Source: Jaltomata sinuosa
Taxonomy: Eukaryota; Streptophyta; Magnoliopsida; Solanales; Solanaceae
NCBI GenBank assembly: GCA_003996215.1
Contig: QJPP01003561.1
Location: 124,001 to 188,000, forward strand
Direction of reading: 5' to 3'
DNA: 64,000 bases
Under the pieces are notes generated by a model, which worked only from the letters and a program-made list of their open reading frames with translations, had not been told where the DNA came from and searched no databases. The translations under genes and the position numbers were made by a program. Position 1 is the stretch's first letter. Every line of letters starts with the position of its first letter. Shown piece by piece: positions 22,936 to 34,940 of the stretch.

Positions 22936-23885
22936 ATGCCTTTGACCAGACAAATGAGTAGCCTACGGGTTGGCACGGATACGGGGGAAGGTTCTACTCA
23001 TTCCCCTCCTATCCGAATGGATAGATTTGAGGCTCAAAGTGAATCACCGACACCAGAGATCCCAGTTCATCAAGTACCTGTTGAGACTAGAGGGATCCAG
23101 TACCCCTGACCCCACCTGCTCCAGTGGCATCTGAGATAGCTAGAGATGAACCAGCACTTGTAGCTCCTCCATCTAAAGTAGAGGACCAGCACATCAGGAG
23201 TTTTGTTCGATTATTGACCCAGATGGTAGCCACACAACAACAACAAATTGGGGCATCATCGAGTGCTAGGTCAGGTGGCTCAGAAAGTTCTAGGGCTCGA
23301 GAGTTTATCAGCCTAAGTCCTCCTATATTTACAGGTTCTAACCCATGTGAGGATCCTCAGGAGTTTATTGATCAGACTTATCGAGTACTTCGAGTCATGC
23401 ATTCAACAGTAGTGGAGTCAGTGGAGTTTACATCTTTCAGGTTACGAAATGTGGCCATTTTATGGTTCGAGGCTTGGGATCGGTCTAGGGGATCAAATGC
23501 ACCCCCAGCTGAATGGTAGGAATTTTCAGAGGCCTTCCTAGCTCACTATCTTCCACAGGAGGTTCGAGAGGCCAGACTTGATCAATTTTTAGCCCGTAGG
23601 CAGGGCAATATGAGTGTTCGACAGTACAACCTCAGGTTTAATTCATTAGCCAGGTATGACCCCGATATTGTGAGTACGATGCGAGCTAGAGTTCATCGAT
23701 ATATGTGTGGCCTTAAGGATGAATTGATTAAGGTATTAACAATAGCAGCCACACAAGAGGATATGAATATTTCTAAGAGACAGGCTATTGCTCAGACTGT
23801 AGAGGATCTTGAAGTACAAATTGGAGATAACCAAAGCCGAGAAAGGGATCAGATAAGAGGGATAGATCTACTGGGTCCTATGTAG
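22936..23885 (+). pseudogene. F5 gag (capsid), interrupted
   Basis: Starts at ATG 22936 (MPLTRQMSS), about 200 bases after the primer site. The frame stops at 23107 and shifts; the capsid domain then reads FISLSPPIFTGSNPCEDPQEF (residues ~61-81 of the frame at 23124), WFEAWD, an in-frame TAG at 23517-23519, then the HYLPQEVREARLDQF and RQYNLRFNSLARY blocks, ending at 23885 where the frame shifts again. The order and spacing match Tekay/Del gag. It would form the virus-like particle shell; the breaks preclude this. Confidence 0.9.
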
Positions 23886-24049
23886 AGCCACGAGGTAATG
23901 TTAGACCACATTTTAATAGGCGATCACCCCACCCTACTAGTGGTGCCCCATATCAGTTGCAAAGGCAGAGGTATGATCGTTTTTCTTAGACTAGACCAGG
24001 CCACAGTTCAGGTGCATCCAGTTCCTATCGCCAGGGGAATTCAGGTCAG

Positions 24050-25405
24050 ATGAGGCCACCTTTTCCACCTTGTTTTCAGTGTGGTAGGAAGCATCCTGGG
24101 ATATTTTGCCTGGGTTCAGATACTTGTTATTCGTGTGGGCATGCTAGTCACTTTATGCGAGACTGTCTCAGTAGAGGTAGGGGTGAGATGTCCCAGCCTA
24201 CAGGGTCGATGGCAGCTTCTTCATCTACTATTCATCCCACTAGGATAGGACAACAGGCTACACCAGGTTATGGTAGAGGTAGAGGAGGAGGAGGGGCATC
24301 CAGTTCAAGCGGTGGTCAGAATCGCACTTATGCTCTAGTCGGTCGCCAGGACTTGGAATCTTCACCTGATGTTGTTACAGGTACATTTAATATTATTACT
24401 CATGTTGTTTATGCACTTATAGATCCTGGCTCTACTCTTTCATATGTTACCCCGCTCGTTGCTGGTAAGTTGGGGGTACGCCCTGAGTTGTTTCCTAGAC
24501 CCTTTGTTATATCTACGCCGGTTGGTGAATCAATTATAGCTAGACGAGTTTATCGAGATTGTGCATTTTGGATTTATGACCATTTCACTTTAGCTGATCT
24601 AATTGAATTAGCTACATGTTATGCTAATATCGATTGTAGAACTAAGGTTGTCAAATTCCATTTTTCGGAAGAGACAATCCTAGAGTGGAAAGGTAATGCT
24701 GCCACGCCCAGGGGTAGGTTTATTTCCTACCTTAAGGCCCAGAAAATGATTTCTAAAGGCTACATTTATCATTTAGTCCTAGTAAGAAGCACAAGGGATG
24801 GACCAGAGACTCTTCAATCGGTTCCCGTGGTGAGTCAGTTTCTAGATGTATTCCCGGATGAGCTTCCAAGAATCCCTCCAGAAAGGGAAATTGAATTTGC
24901 CATTGACCTACTCCCAGATACTCAGCCAATATCAATTCCCCCTTATAGGATGGCTCCTGCAGAATTAAGAGAGTTAAAGGAACAGTTAAAGGATCTACTC
25001 AAAAAAAGTTTCATTAGGCCTAGTACATCGCCATGGGGCGCACCAGTTTTGTTTGTTCGTAATAAGGATGGGTCCTTGAGAATGTGTATCAATTACCGAC
25101 AGCTGAACAAAGTTAAAATCAAGAATAAGTATCCACTTCCAAGGATTGATGACCTTTTTGATCAGTTGCAAGGCGCCAAATGTTTTTCAAAGATTGACTT
25201 GCGGTCAGGGTATCACCAGTTACGTGTTAAAGGGGTAGATGTTCCAAAAACTGCCTTTAGGACAAGGTATGGCCACTTTGAATTTCTAGTAATGTCTTTT
25301 GGGCTTACTAATGCCCCAGCAACTTTTATGGATCTAATGAATCGGGTCTTCAAGCCATTCCTAGATGTATTCATGATCGTATTTATTAATGATATCCTGA
25401 TTTAT
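24050..25405 (+). pseudogene. F5 gag zinc knuckles, protease and reverse transcriptase
   Basis: One long open frame. Two CCHC-type knuckles: CFQCGRKHPGIFC at residues ~8-20 and CYSCGHASHFMRDC at ~26-39, both intact. Protease: ALIDPGSTLSYVTP around residues 121-136 keeps the catalytic Asp, but the family's VDFDIILGMDWL-type segment is absent; the frame passes from LADLIEL directly to a short ATCYAN (about 24599-24625), an apparent in-frame loss of about 14 codons. RT: PPYRMAPAEL, SPWGAPVLFV, CINYRQLNK, SKIDLRSGYHQLR and FVINDIL region, the last being FIND where FIDD is expected (residue 447, bases 25388-25390). The frame is lost at 25406, after the codon TAT. Confidence 0.92.
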
Positions 25406-27045
25406 CGCGGTCCAAAGCCGAACATGCTGATCATCTACGTGCATTATTGCAAATACTTCAGAATCATAAATTATATAGGAAGTTCTCCAAATGTGAGTTT
25501 TGGTTGACTTCAGTGGCTTTTCTTGGCCATATAATTACAGACGAAGGTATTAGAGTTGACGGCCAAAAGATTGAAGCTGTAAAGAATTGGACGAGGCCCT
25601 TGAATACTACAGAGATCCATAGTTTCTTGGGCTTAGCACGTTATTACCGGAGGTTTGTGGAAAGATTTTCTTCTATCTCTGCACCATTGGCAAAGTTGAC
25701 TCATAAAGCTACCAAGTTCCAGTGGTCTGATGCATGTGAGCAGATTTTTCAGGAGTTGAAGGACATGCTTACTTCAGCACATGTGTTAACTCTGCCAGAG
25801 GGCACGGAAGGTTATGTTGTTTATTGTGATGCTTCAAGGATGGGGTTGGGCTGCGCTTTAATGCAACATGGTAAAGTTATTGCCTATGCCTCGAGACAAC
25901 TAAGAAAGCATGAACAAAATTACCCTACTCACGATCTTGAATTGGCAGCAGTTATATTTGCCTTGAAAATTTGGCGCCATTACTTGTTTGGAGTCCATGT
26001 AGACGTGTTTATGGACCACAAAAGTCTACAGTATTTATTCAAACAGAAGGATTTAAAACTTAGGCAAAGAAGGTGGCTAGAGTTACTAAAGGATTATGAC
26101 GTATATATTTTGTACCATACAGGTAAGGCCAATGTTGTGGCCGATGCACTTAGCCGCAAATCCATGGGAAGCTTGAGCCACGTTGAAAATAGAAAGATTG
26201 AGATGACAAGAGAACTACATCAGTTAGCTACTTTGCAGGTTCGACTACTAGACCAAGGTAATGGGGGAGTTGTTATTCAAAGCACAGCGGAATCCTCACT
26301 TATAATAGAGGTAAAGAAACGACAATATGATGATCCAGAATTAGTAAGATTGAGGGAGGAAATTCCACAACAGAAGCAACCACTAATAGAGCTTAAGGAA
26401 GATAGGGTTCTGAGATATCAAGGTCGTCTATGTTTACCTAATGTTGGGGAGCTTTGGGAGAAAATTTTGGCAGAAGTTCACTATTCTCGCTATTCAATCC
26501 ATGCAGGAGCGGCGAAGATGTATCATGATCTTCAACAGATTTATTGGTGGAATAATATAAAGAGAAATATTGCAGAGTTTATAGCCCAATGCCAGAATTG
26601 TCAACAGGTAAAAATTGAACACCAGGGACCCGGAGGTCTAACTCAAAGTATAGTGATACCTACCTGGAAATGGGAGGTGATCAACATGGATTTTATTACA
26701 GTCTTACCCCATGCTTATCGAAAGTATGATTCCATATGGGTGATTGTAGATAGACTTACAAAATCAGCTCATTTTTTGCCAGTCAGGACAACTTATACTG
26801 CTGAAGATTATGCTAAGTTGTATATTAGTGAAATAGTTCGACTTCATTGTGTCCAAATTTCCATCATTTCATATAGGGGTGCTCAGTTTACAGCACATTT
26901 TTGGAGGTCTTTCCAGAGAGGCTTAGGTACTCAAATAAGTCTCAGTACAACTTTTCATCCACAGACAGATGGACAAGCTAAACGCACTATTCAAACACTG
27001 GAAGATATGCTACGAGCTTGTGTACTAGATTTTAAAGGGATTTAG
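25406..27045 (+). pseudogene. F5 RT thumb, RNase H and integrase core
   Basis: The open frame used is 25447-27045. RNase H keeps Asp128, Glu165, Asp190 and Asp233 (CDAS, LELAA, MDHKS, ADALS). Integrase zinc site: His345, His352, Cys382, Cys385. Catalytic triad: Asp415 (NMDF) remains, the second Asp is Tyr476 (SYRG) and the Glu is Lys512 (DGQAKRT), so strand transfer should be dead. An in-frame TAG at 27043-27045 replaces a Trp that F4 keeps at the equivalent place. Together with the altered RT site this copy could not copy or insert itself. Confidence 0.93.
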
Positions 27046-27729
27046 GATGACCATTTTCCACAAATTGAGTTTGCTTATAATAATAGCTTCCATGCAAGCA
27101 TTCAAATGGCTCCTTATGAGGCTTTATACGAACGAAAGTGTAGATCATCGATTGGATGGTTTGAAATTGGAGAAGCAGGATTATTAGGGAAAGACCTAGT
27201 TAATCAGGCAATGGAGAAGGTGAAGCTAATCCGAGAAAGATTACTAACAGCCCAGAGTAGGCAGAAATCCTATGTAGATGTGCGACGTCAGGATTTGGAA
27301 TTTAATATTAGTGATTGGGTTTTCCTAAAGGTTTCGCCCATGAAAGGCGTTATGCAATTTGGTAAAAAGGGAAAGCTTAGTCCAAGATATATTGGACCAT
27401 ACAGGATCATTCAGAGGGTAGGAAAAGTTGCATATGAACTTGATTTACCCACAGAATTAGAGACAGTCCATCCTATATTTCATGTATCGATGCTACGAAG
27501 GTGCATAGGAGATCCTTCACGTATTATGCCTATCAAAGATGTTCAACTTTCTGAAGACTTATCATATAAGGAAGTACCAATTTCTATCCTAGATCGTCAA
27601 GTTAGGAAGCTCAGAACCAAAGAAGTAAACTCAGTAAAGGTGTTGTGGAGAAATAATAATATCAAGGAAATGACGTTGGAAGCCGAGGAAGAAATGAGGA
27701 AAAAGCATCCCCAGTTATTTATGACTTGA
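27046..27729 (+). pseudogene. F5 integrase C-terminal part and chromodomain-like tail
   Basis: Continues in the same frame as the preceding segment after the TAG. Open from Met at 27106: MAPYEALYERKCRS, then SPMKGVMQFGKKGKLSPRY at residues ~79-97, VHPIFHVSMLRRCIGD, and a C-terminal ILDRQVRKLRTKEVNSVKV-LW chromodomain-like tail. The hallmark WE of the tail is changed to LE (TLEAEEEM). The frame ends with TGA at 27727-27729. In the family this tail recognises chromatin and targets integration. Confidence 0.9.
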
Positions 27730-28002
27730 ACAAAGTATAGAGGTAAGTCATATTCTTATGTTCTTGATACTTTTACTACTATGCAGATATGATCAGGTTT
27801 GAACATGTGAAAATGATTACATTTAATTGTATATAGTTTTATCGCCTTGTGAGGCATCGTGCTGGACTTTTGCTGAGTTTTGGGTTTTTGGATAGTCCCA
27901 ATTATAAAGGAAACTCTGCCGAAATTTCAAAAAAATCCTAAGGGACTAGAGCTCTATATGCATTACCCTCATTCGAGGATGAGTGATTCTAAGGGGGGAG
28001 GA
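27730..28002 (+). other. F5 3' untranslated region and purine tract
   Basis: About 270 bases without a supported gene. The purine tract AAGGGGGGAGGA at 27991-28002 lies directly before the 3' LTR and follows the 'cattcgaggatgagtgattc' phrase that has counterparts in F2 (45910) and NA (57185). It primes plus-strand DNA synthesis. Confidence 0.85.
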
Positions 28003-30624
28003 TGTAACACCCCGTACCTTTCAAAACCTATGTGTCTAAGTAAATATCGACGAAGGTATTTGAGCTCGAGGTTGTGAAGGGATACTTTGTCCTAGAATTT
28101 TAAATGGTCAAATGTATATAAGTGTTAAGTTAAAGTATAAGTATGAGGGTTTTGAAAATGAGATAAAACAAGTGAGGTGCTTGCTCGACTTATCTAAGCT
28201 CTTAGGTGACAAGTAGGTGCATCACCTACCTACGCAAACGAACTAAGTTCTGAGGGCCAATTAAGGGAAGCAACACCATGGATTATTAGATCTAATGGTA
28301 GCCCAAAAAAAGCTTAAAGTTGGCCCATAAAAGCACAACCAAATATGTCCCAAACAACTACAAAAGGTAGCCACCAATATTGACTACATTTTGACCTAAG
28401 AGAAGCCCAAAATCAGCCACAAAACTTAACCTTTTTGAGGCCCAAGCAAAGGGTAATTTTGGCCCAAGTTTCTTGACCCATTTTGGCCCAAATATATTTT
28501 TTAAAAAATTCAGCCAAAAAGGTCCCTTTATACAGACCTTTTTTTGATCAATATTGATCACAAAAAGCTGGAAAGAATTCTCTCTTATCTCCTTTCCTTT
28601 TGGCAGCCCCTCTCTCCCTTTAGGGTTCTAAGAAGATAAAGATTCATTCAAGCTTAAGGTGAGTTAAACAACTTGTTATATTTGTATTAATCTACTACAT
28701 ATAGCAAGTATATGCTATGGTAAGAAATACATGAACTATGACAGCCCCTTTCTTAAGATTTAACACATAAAAATTGTGTAACAATTAAAAGATTTCTTCT
28801 TCTCTTGTTGGTGTATGTGTAGGGGGTACTTAAGCTTTTCAAGGCATCAATAAAAAGAGGATAAAAACACCCCTTCAAGTGTGGTAAGTACTCTGCCCAT
28901 AATCATATTTTTGGATTGAAGTTCGGATGGACAATTGTTGTTGAATTGTTGTTAAGAACTCACAGGACGGCGATCGGAAGCGGTGGGTTCAATATGTTGC
29001 TATTGTATTTCGGCATGGTGAGTTGTGTAAGGTCTGTTTGATGTGTTTTGTATTATTGGAGGCAGTATGTTTGGGTGTGTGTGATGTGTATGTGACGATA
29101 CACCTTCAATTAATGCAAAATACGTAAATCTGCCCGGGAAATGTTTAGCTACTATTTTGGAAAGGTTGCATCAAGTTTAAGAGCTAATATTAGCTTCATT
29201 ATACCCTTGTGTTGTAGATTAACTTAATAAAGTAAAGTCCAAGTTGTGGTAAGCGCAATCTTCGGAAGGAACGAGGTATGTTAAGTCTTTTTTATTCCTT
29301 ATTGGCGTGAATCTAGAAATAGAACTCTAAATCTCCGAAAGAAGGAATTTGAGTATTCTGTTGTAAGAGAGATGATTTGGTAACTCAAAAAGTCTTAAAG
29401 AACTAAGTTATACATTATGGTGATTCAAGTCGCCTTCTTATAAAAATCTGATTCTTTTTGCACGAAATGTAAGTTATCCTTTTGTCAAGTTTCTTCTTTG
29501 TATTGTGATCCCTAATCAAGGTTTAGAAAGTATAAAAGGAAGATTAGCAAGTCAAATCCCCATTTATATGTGTTTGGTATGTTGAGTCCAACACCTAGTA
29601 AGCCAAGGCTAAAGAAGTTATCTAAATGAACCTTCATAAATAACAAGAATAACTTTGAAGGTCAATCTATTAATACACTTATTATGCGTGGTTTGCGTTT
29701 TAGTGTGTACCCAGGTTCTACTGCCATATTGAGGCTATTATATACATAGTGTGCACCGAGGTGCTACTTCCATATTGAGGCCATTATATACATAGTGTTC
29801 ACTGAGGTGCTACTGCCATATTGAGGCCATTATAAACATAGTATGCACCGAGGTGCTACTGCCATATTGAGGCCATTATATACATAGTGTGCACCGAGGC
29901 GCTACTGCCATATTGAGGCTATTATATATATGGTGCTCTGCGTGGGTTATAAAGAGTGAGTTGCGGTGTGAGTTAATGCATGTGTTGTATTCTAAAAAGA
30001 ATAAAGGAGAAAGAGCTTAACGAGTCTTACCAATTATAATTTACAAGTTACATATTATATCTTGTTCAGATTTACTACTTGCGACTTGCTTTTATGTTTC
30101 TACCTTACATGCCAGTACATTATTGTCGTACTGACGTCCCCATTGCCTAGGGGTGCTGAATTCATGCCTGCAGGTCCAGACAGAAACCCAGACAGACCTC
30201 TTCAGTAGGAGTTGCAGAGTTCAGCCATTTTTGTAAGCTCCATTCTTCCTAGAACTGACGAGTCAGAGGTCTAGCTTATATTTTGACCAGGTTATGTATA
30301 TGTACAGCTTATGGGTAGTCCAGGGCCCTGTTCTATATATGAGATATTTTACTTACTCCTAGAGGCTTGTAGAAGTGTATATGTATATCAGTGTTGGGTA
30401 TGGCCTTGTCGGCCTTGTTAGTAGCTATCTACTATGATAATAGCCTTGTCGGCCTTGAGTTGTTTACCTACTATTGAGCTTTCCGTGTTTCAAATTGTTG
30501 TTCTTAGAGACCTTGTAGGTCTCAGACCCCCAGCAGGTTCAATAGAGATACACTCTATTTTGGCATCCTCAGCCTTTTGGGGCTCGGGGTGTCGGTCATG
30601 CCTCCCATGGTTTGGGGTGTGACA
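28003..30624 (+). repeat. F5 3' LTR with 46-bp repeats
   Basis: 2622 bp, TGTAACACCCC...GGTGTGACA. The 46-bp repeat is at 29701-29945 with about five and a half units, the first diverged. It lacks 18 bases present in the 5' LTR at about 21151. The frames at 28358-28561 and 30434-30622 are inside it and are not genes. Confidence 0.95.
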
Positions 30625-30629
30625 TGAAC

Positions 30630-31420
30630 TTTCTCCATAGCCTTATGTACCGAATCCGGTCCAATCAAAGTTTCTTCACCCACTTCGAACCAACCAATAG
30701 GTGACCTACATTTATGCCCATAGAAGGCCTCATATGGGGCCATATGAATGTTGGAATGGAAGTTGTTATTGTATGCAAACTCTATGAGAGGTAGGTGATC
30801 ATCCCAACTACCCTTGAAATCGATCACACGCAGGCTCTCAACATATCCTCCAAGGTTTGAATGGTACGCTCAGCCTAACCATCCATCTGCGGATGAAATG
30901 TTGTATTGAGGTTCACCTGAGTACCAAGACTTTTCTGGAAAGATCTCCAAAAATGAGATGTAAACTGAGGCCCTCTATCTGAAATGATAGACAAGGGAAC
31001 CCCATGCAGTCTGACTATCTCGCTGATGTAGAGCCTGGAATAATCCTCTACTGAATTTGTAGTCTTGACTGCCAAGAAGTGAGCCGACTTAGTGACTATG
31101 TCCACTATACCCCAAATGGAATCATGCTTCATGTGAGTACGGGGTAGACCCATTATGAAATCCATGTTAACCACTTCCCACTTCCAAGTAGGAATGCTAA
31201 TATCCTGAGTCACACCTCTAGGTTTCTGATGTTCTACCTTTACCTGCTAACAGTTGGGGCACTTAGCCACAAAATCTGCGATGTCCCTCTTCATGTCGTT
31301 TCACCAATAGACTTCACATAGATCACAGTACATCTTAGTGGCACCTGGATGGATGGAATATATGGAATTATAGGCTTCTGAAAGGATCTGCTATCTCAAC
31401 TTACCCACCTTAGGAAAACA
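30630..31420 (-). pseudogene. F4 integrase core
   Basis: Frames 30875-31213 and 30555-30827 (its last codons run into F5 LTR). Asp of NMDF, Asp of SDRG and the Glu of AERT are all present; a stop lies between DG and AERT (near 30874) where the family has Gln. The zinc-binding N-terminus (31210-31420) is read through stops. The frame reaches KAMEKV, and the rest of the protein lies at 20064-19540. Confidence 0.88.
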
Positions 31421-31699
31421 TAAGTGACCCTGATAATGGAGTATACCATCTCCCCCTTGGGAGAAAACCTCTACTCTTTGCTATGAACTGCACCTTTCAG
31501 CTGAAGTAGTATGGGATCACTATCCTACTTTTCCTTAACTTCAGCTACCAAAGAAGATTATGACCCATTCTGAATGATCACACCACCTTCTGTCGTGTCC
31601 ATAAGGCAAACTCCTAGGAGAGCAAGCCGATGAACATCTCTTACCAATTCTCTCTTCTTTTCCTCAACATGAGATACACTACCCATAGACAGTTTACTA

Positions 31700-32600
31700 G
31701 AGCATCCGCCACTACATTGGCCTTACCTGGATGGTAGAGCTCATTCATATCATAATCCTTGAGGAATTCAAGTCATCTTCTCTAACAAAGATTCAATTCT
31801 TTCTGGGTGAACACATACTGAAGGCTCTTGTGATCTGTGAACACATCAACATGAACACCATACAGATAGTGCATCCAAATTTTTAAGGCAAACACAACCG
31901 CTGCAAGCTCGAGGTTATGAGTCGGGTAGTTCTTCTCATGAGCCTTATACTGTCCAAAAGCATAATCTATGACCTTACCCTGCTGCATCAAAACACAACC
32001 CAAGATGACTCTGGATGCATCACAATAAACAATGTAACCATCTGAACCATCTGGTAGGGTCAAAATAGGAGATGTAGTCAACCTGGTCTTCAGCTCTAAG
32101 AAACTCTTCTCACACTCATCGGACCACTGAAACTTGACCTTTTTCTGAGTCAACTTGGTCAATGGGGCAGCTATGGATAAAAATCCTTCTACGAACCTCC
32201 TGTAATAACCAGCCAAACCTAAGAAACTCCTAATGTCTGTCGGAGAGGTGGTTCTGGGCCAGTCCTTTGCTGCCTTAATTTTCTAGGAATCAACAAGGAT
32301 CCCTTCTCTGGATACCACATGACCAAGGAAAGTGAGATACTGTAACCAGAATTCGCACTTGCTAAACTTAGCGAATAGATGGTGATCCTTGAGGGTATGG
32401 AGGACAAGCCTCAAATGAGTTGCATGCTCCTCCTCATTTCTAGAATAAACAAGGATATCATCAATAAAGACAATGACGAACAAGTCCAAATACTGCTTGA
32501 ATACCCGGTTCATTAGGTCCATGAAAGCTGCATGAGCATTGGTTAGTAAAAAAGACATAACAACAAATTCATAGTGACCATACCACATTCATAAGGCTAT
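31700..32600 (-). pseudogene. F4 RT palm/thumb and RNase H
   Basis: Frame 32283-32588 reads YGHYEFVVMSF...VFIDDILVYSRNEEEH, with the RT catalytic FIDD intact, through HVVSREGILVDS, then a stop and the frame 31782-32216 with YRRFVEGF, VYCDASR, THNLELAA and DVFTDHKSLQY (RNase H). The Asp before LELAA is Asn. Stops follow at NLC*RR near 31782. It belongs to the same Tekay-like pol as F2 and F5. Confidence 0.88.
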
Positions 32601-33146
32601 CTTTGAGATGTCACTATCTCTGACTTTGAGCTGATGATAGCCGGATCTGAGGTCTACCTTGGAAAAATGACTATCGCCCTGAAGCTCGTCGAACAAGTCA
32701 TCAATCCTGGGGATGGGATATTTATTCTTGATTGTGAGTTTGTTCAATTAATGATAGTCAATGCACATTCTGAGGGAACCGTCATTTTTACGCATGAACA
32801 ACACTAGAGCACCCCATGTAGAGATGATGGGTCTGATGAAGCCCTTATCTAGCAGGTCCTTCAGCAGTTCTTCCAATTCCTTAGGCTCAGCTGGAGCAAT
32901 TCTATAGGGAGGAATCGAAATAGGCTGGGTATCTGGAAGGAGATCAATTCCGAAGTCGATTTCTCTTTTGGAAGGAACTGCGGGAAGATCTTCTGGGAAC
33001 ATTTCTGGAAACTCATTCACCACTGGGACTAACTCTAGAGTTGGGGTATCAGAGTTTGAATCCTTAACCCAAACAAGGTAACAGATATATCCTTTAAAGA
33101 TCATTTTTCTGGCCTTAAGGTAGGAGATGAAATGACCTATAGGCAC
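32601..33146 (-). pseudogene. F4 RT N-terminal part
   Basis: Frame 32748-33146: FISYLKARKMIFKGY at the start, then FPEMFPEDLPAVPSKREIDF, PPYRIAPAEPKEL and LRMCIDYH followed by a stop where the family has Gln, the preceding residue being His for Arg. Both are single C-to-T or G-to-A changes. Downstream SKVDLRSGYHQLKVRDSDI is readable up to a frameshift near 32600. Confidence 0.88.
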
Positions 33147-33878
33147 TTAGTTACTACCCTTCCACTCTAGGACTGGCTCATTAGGAAACTGAAACTGAAT
33201 GATCCTAGTTCTACAATCGACTGAGGCATAACAGGAATGTAACCAATCCTTGCCTAGAATGATATCAAAGTCTACCATTTCTAACTCTACAAGATCTGCT
33301 AAAGTGACTTTCTGGGAAACTGTGACTGGACCATTTTTGTATACTCGTCTAGCTATAACTGGGTCACCAACTGGAGTAGAGACTGAGAAGGGTTCTTGGA
33401 GGGTTTCTGGACTGACATCAAAATTTACTGCTATATATGGAGTTATAAAGTAAAGTGTAGCCCCTGGGTATGACAATGCATAAATATTAGTATTAAAGAC
33501 TCGTAACGTACTCGTGACCACATCAGGAGAGTTCTCCTGATCCTGTCGAGCCTGAAGAGAATACAACCTATTCTGGCGCTGACCACCACCTATACCAGAT
33601 GAGGCACCCTGTTGAGTGGGGCGACCTGTTGGAGCTGCTGTAGAGCTGTCTTGATTCTGAGAACGAGTGTCCCTGCCCTTCTGAGAATTTTTAGGGCACT
33701 CCCTCATCCTATGGCCTGGCTTACCACACCCAAAGAAATTTCCACTACCTTCTTGGCACTCACCTTGGTGGTTCCTACCATACTTTTTGCAGACTGGGTT
33801 GGTACACCCACTAGTAACTGTACCATGGGACTTAGAGCCAGACGCTCTATCCCGTCTATCTTTTTTAAACTTGGGCAC
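33147..33878 (-). pseudogene. F4 gag zinc knuckles and protease
   Basis: 243 open codons after the capsid part. The first knuckle reads CKKYGRNHQGEC (residues 30-41), its second Cys being Tyr; the second reads FFGCGKPGHRMREC (48-61), its first Cys being Phe. So both knuckles have lost a zinc ligand. The protease active site reads SYPGAT (136-141) where the family has DPGAT, so the catalytic Asp is gone; the DFDIILGKDWL segment near residue 205 is intact. Ends with a stop before VPIGHFISY. Confidence 0.9.
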
Positions 33879-34715
33879 TGGGGCACTAGAAGAAGAGGGA
33901 GCTGGGGCTGAATTCTTCTAGAGATAATGAGGGTGGTTTCCACCCTCTAACCTCTGCTGAGAGTATCTATACTCACTTGTCCTAGCCCTCTTATCATCAC
34001 CTCCCCTTTTCTTGCTCTTTTCCTCCTCCATCGGTTGAGCATAAGTAACCAACCTGGAGAAGTCCATTTCTTTCATGAGCATTGCAGTCTTGCAATCCTT
34101 GACCACATTATTAGACACACCGGAGACAAACTTGCTCATACGAGCTCTAGAGTCAGCTACTATTGCCGGGGTATACTTCGATAACTGAGTGAACTTTAGA
34201 GCATAGTCCATCATGCTCATGTCATCTTGCCTCAGATTGATGAACTCTTGAACCTTGGCCTCCGTTAGATCTAGTGGGAAGAACCGGTCCAGAAATGCAG
34301 TCTTGAAAAAATCCCACGTCACTAATCCTGCATTGGCACAATAAGATTCCTTCCACTGCTAGTACCAAGTATAACCTACCTCTTTCAGTTGGTAGGCAGC
34401 TAGGTCTGCACTCTCCATTGAAGTGACACCCATAATGTATGTCACCTTTTGAATATCTTCTAGGAATTCTAGGGGATACTTTTTCGACTTGGACCCATGA
34501 AATTCTGGAGGGTTCATCCGAGTGAAGTCTCAGATTCTGGCCGCAACAGTATTGACCTGAGGCAGTGCTTGAGCCACACCCTGCTAGTTGACCTGGGTGG
34601 TTATGGCCTGAGCAAGTACTTGAAAAGCAACCTTAAATTCAACATGCGTAACCTGCTTATTCAATGGGTCTGCTGGTGCTGGCTGATTCCTAGCGTTTTC
34701 TCTTCTGAGCGGCAT
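33879..34715 (-). pseudogene. F4 gag capsid part
   Basis: ATG at 34715 (MPLRREN..), about 210 bases inside the primer site on the element strand. A stop near 34587 (a Gln in related copies) and others near 34530 and 34360 break the N-terminal part; NPPEFHGS and the central domain (frame 33918-34322, TWDFFKTAFLDRFFP, EFINLRQ, DYALKFTQLSKY) are clear. A stop at 33918 separates it from the knuckle region. Capsid gag of Tekay/Del type. Confidence 0.9.
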
Positions 34716-34921
34716 TTTTTTGAAATGCGAAGAGCATGAGTTAGAATAGAGGATAATTTAAATAGAGTTTATACTCTATAGCACGAATTGGAAAAGAAAT
34801 AAGGAAAGTTATTCCTAATGACGTCTCATAGCTTTTCCCTCATAAGTGTGGCGCGCTTCACACCCATGAAGAAGACTCTACATGATGCGACATTTAGACA
34901 TCCTAGGACACTTGAACCTGA

Positions 34922-34937
34922 TGCTCTGATACCAAGT
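34922..34937 (-). other. F4 primer-binding site (tRNA-iMet)
   Basis: Read on the minus strand: CTTGGTATCAGAGCAT; the twelve-base TGGTATCAGAGC is perfect. Four bases from the LTR end at 34941. Confidence 0.92.
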
Positions 34938-34940
34938 TTT

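Larger units (their letters stand above)
20065..30624 (+). mobile_element. F5: Tekay-like chromovirus, full length, plus strand
   Basis: 10,560 bp with LTRs 20065-22720 and 28003-30624, tRNA-iMet-type primer site, gag-pol, purine tract and 5-bp target duplication TAAAC (20060-20064) / TGAAC (30625-30629). It interrupts the F4 integrase: the F4 frame before the insertion and after it join at this duplication. It is the youngest element in this nest by position. Coding region is complete in order but carries three frameshifts, at least two in-frame stops and lost catalytic residues. Confidence 0.96.
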
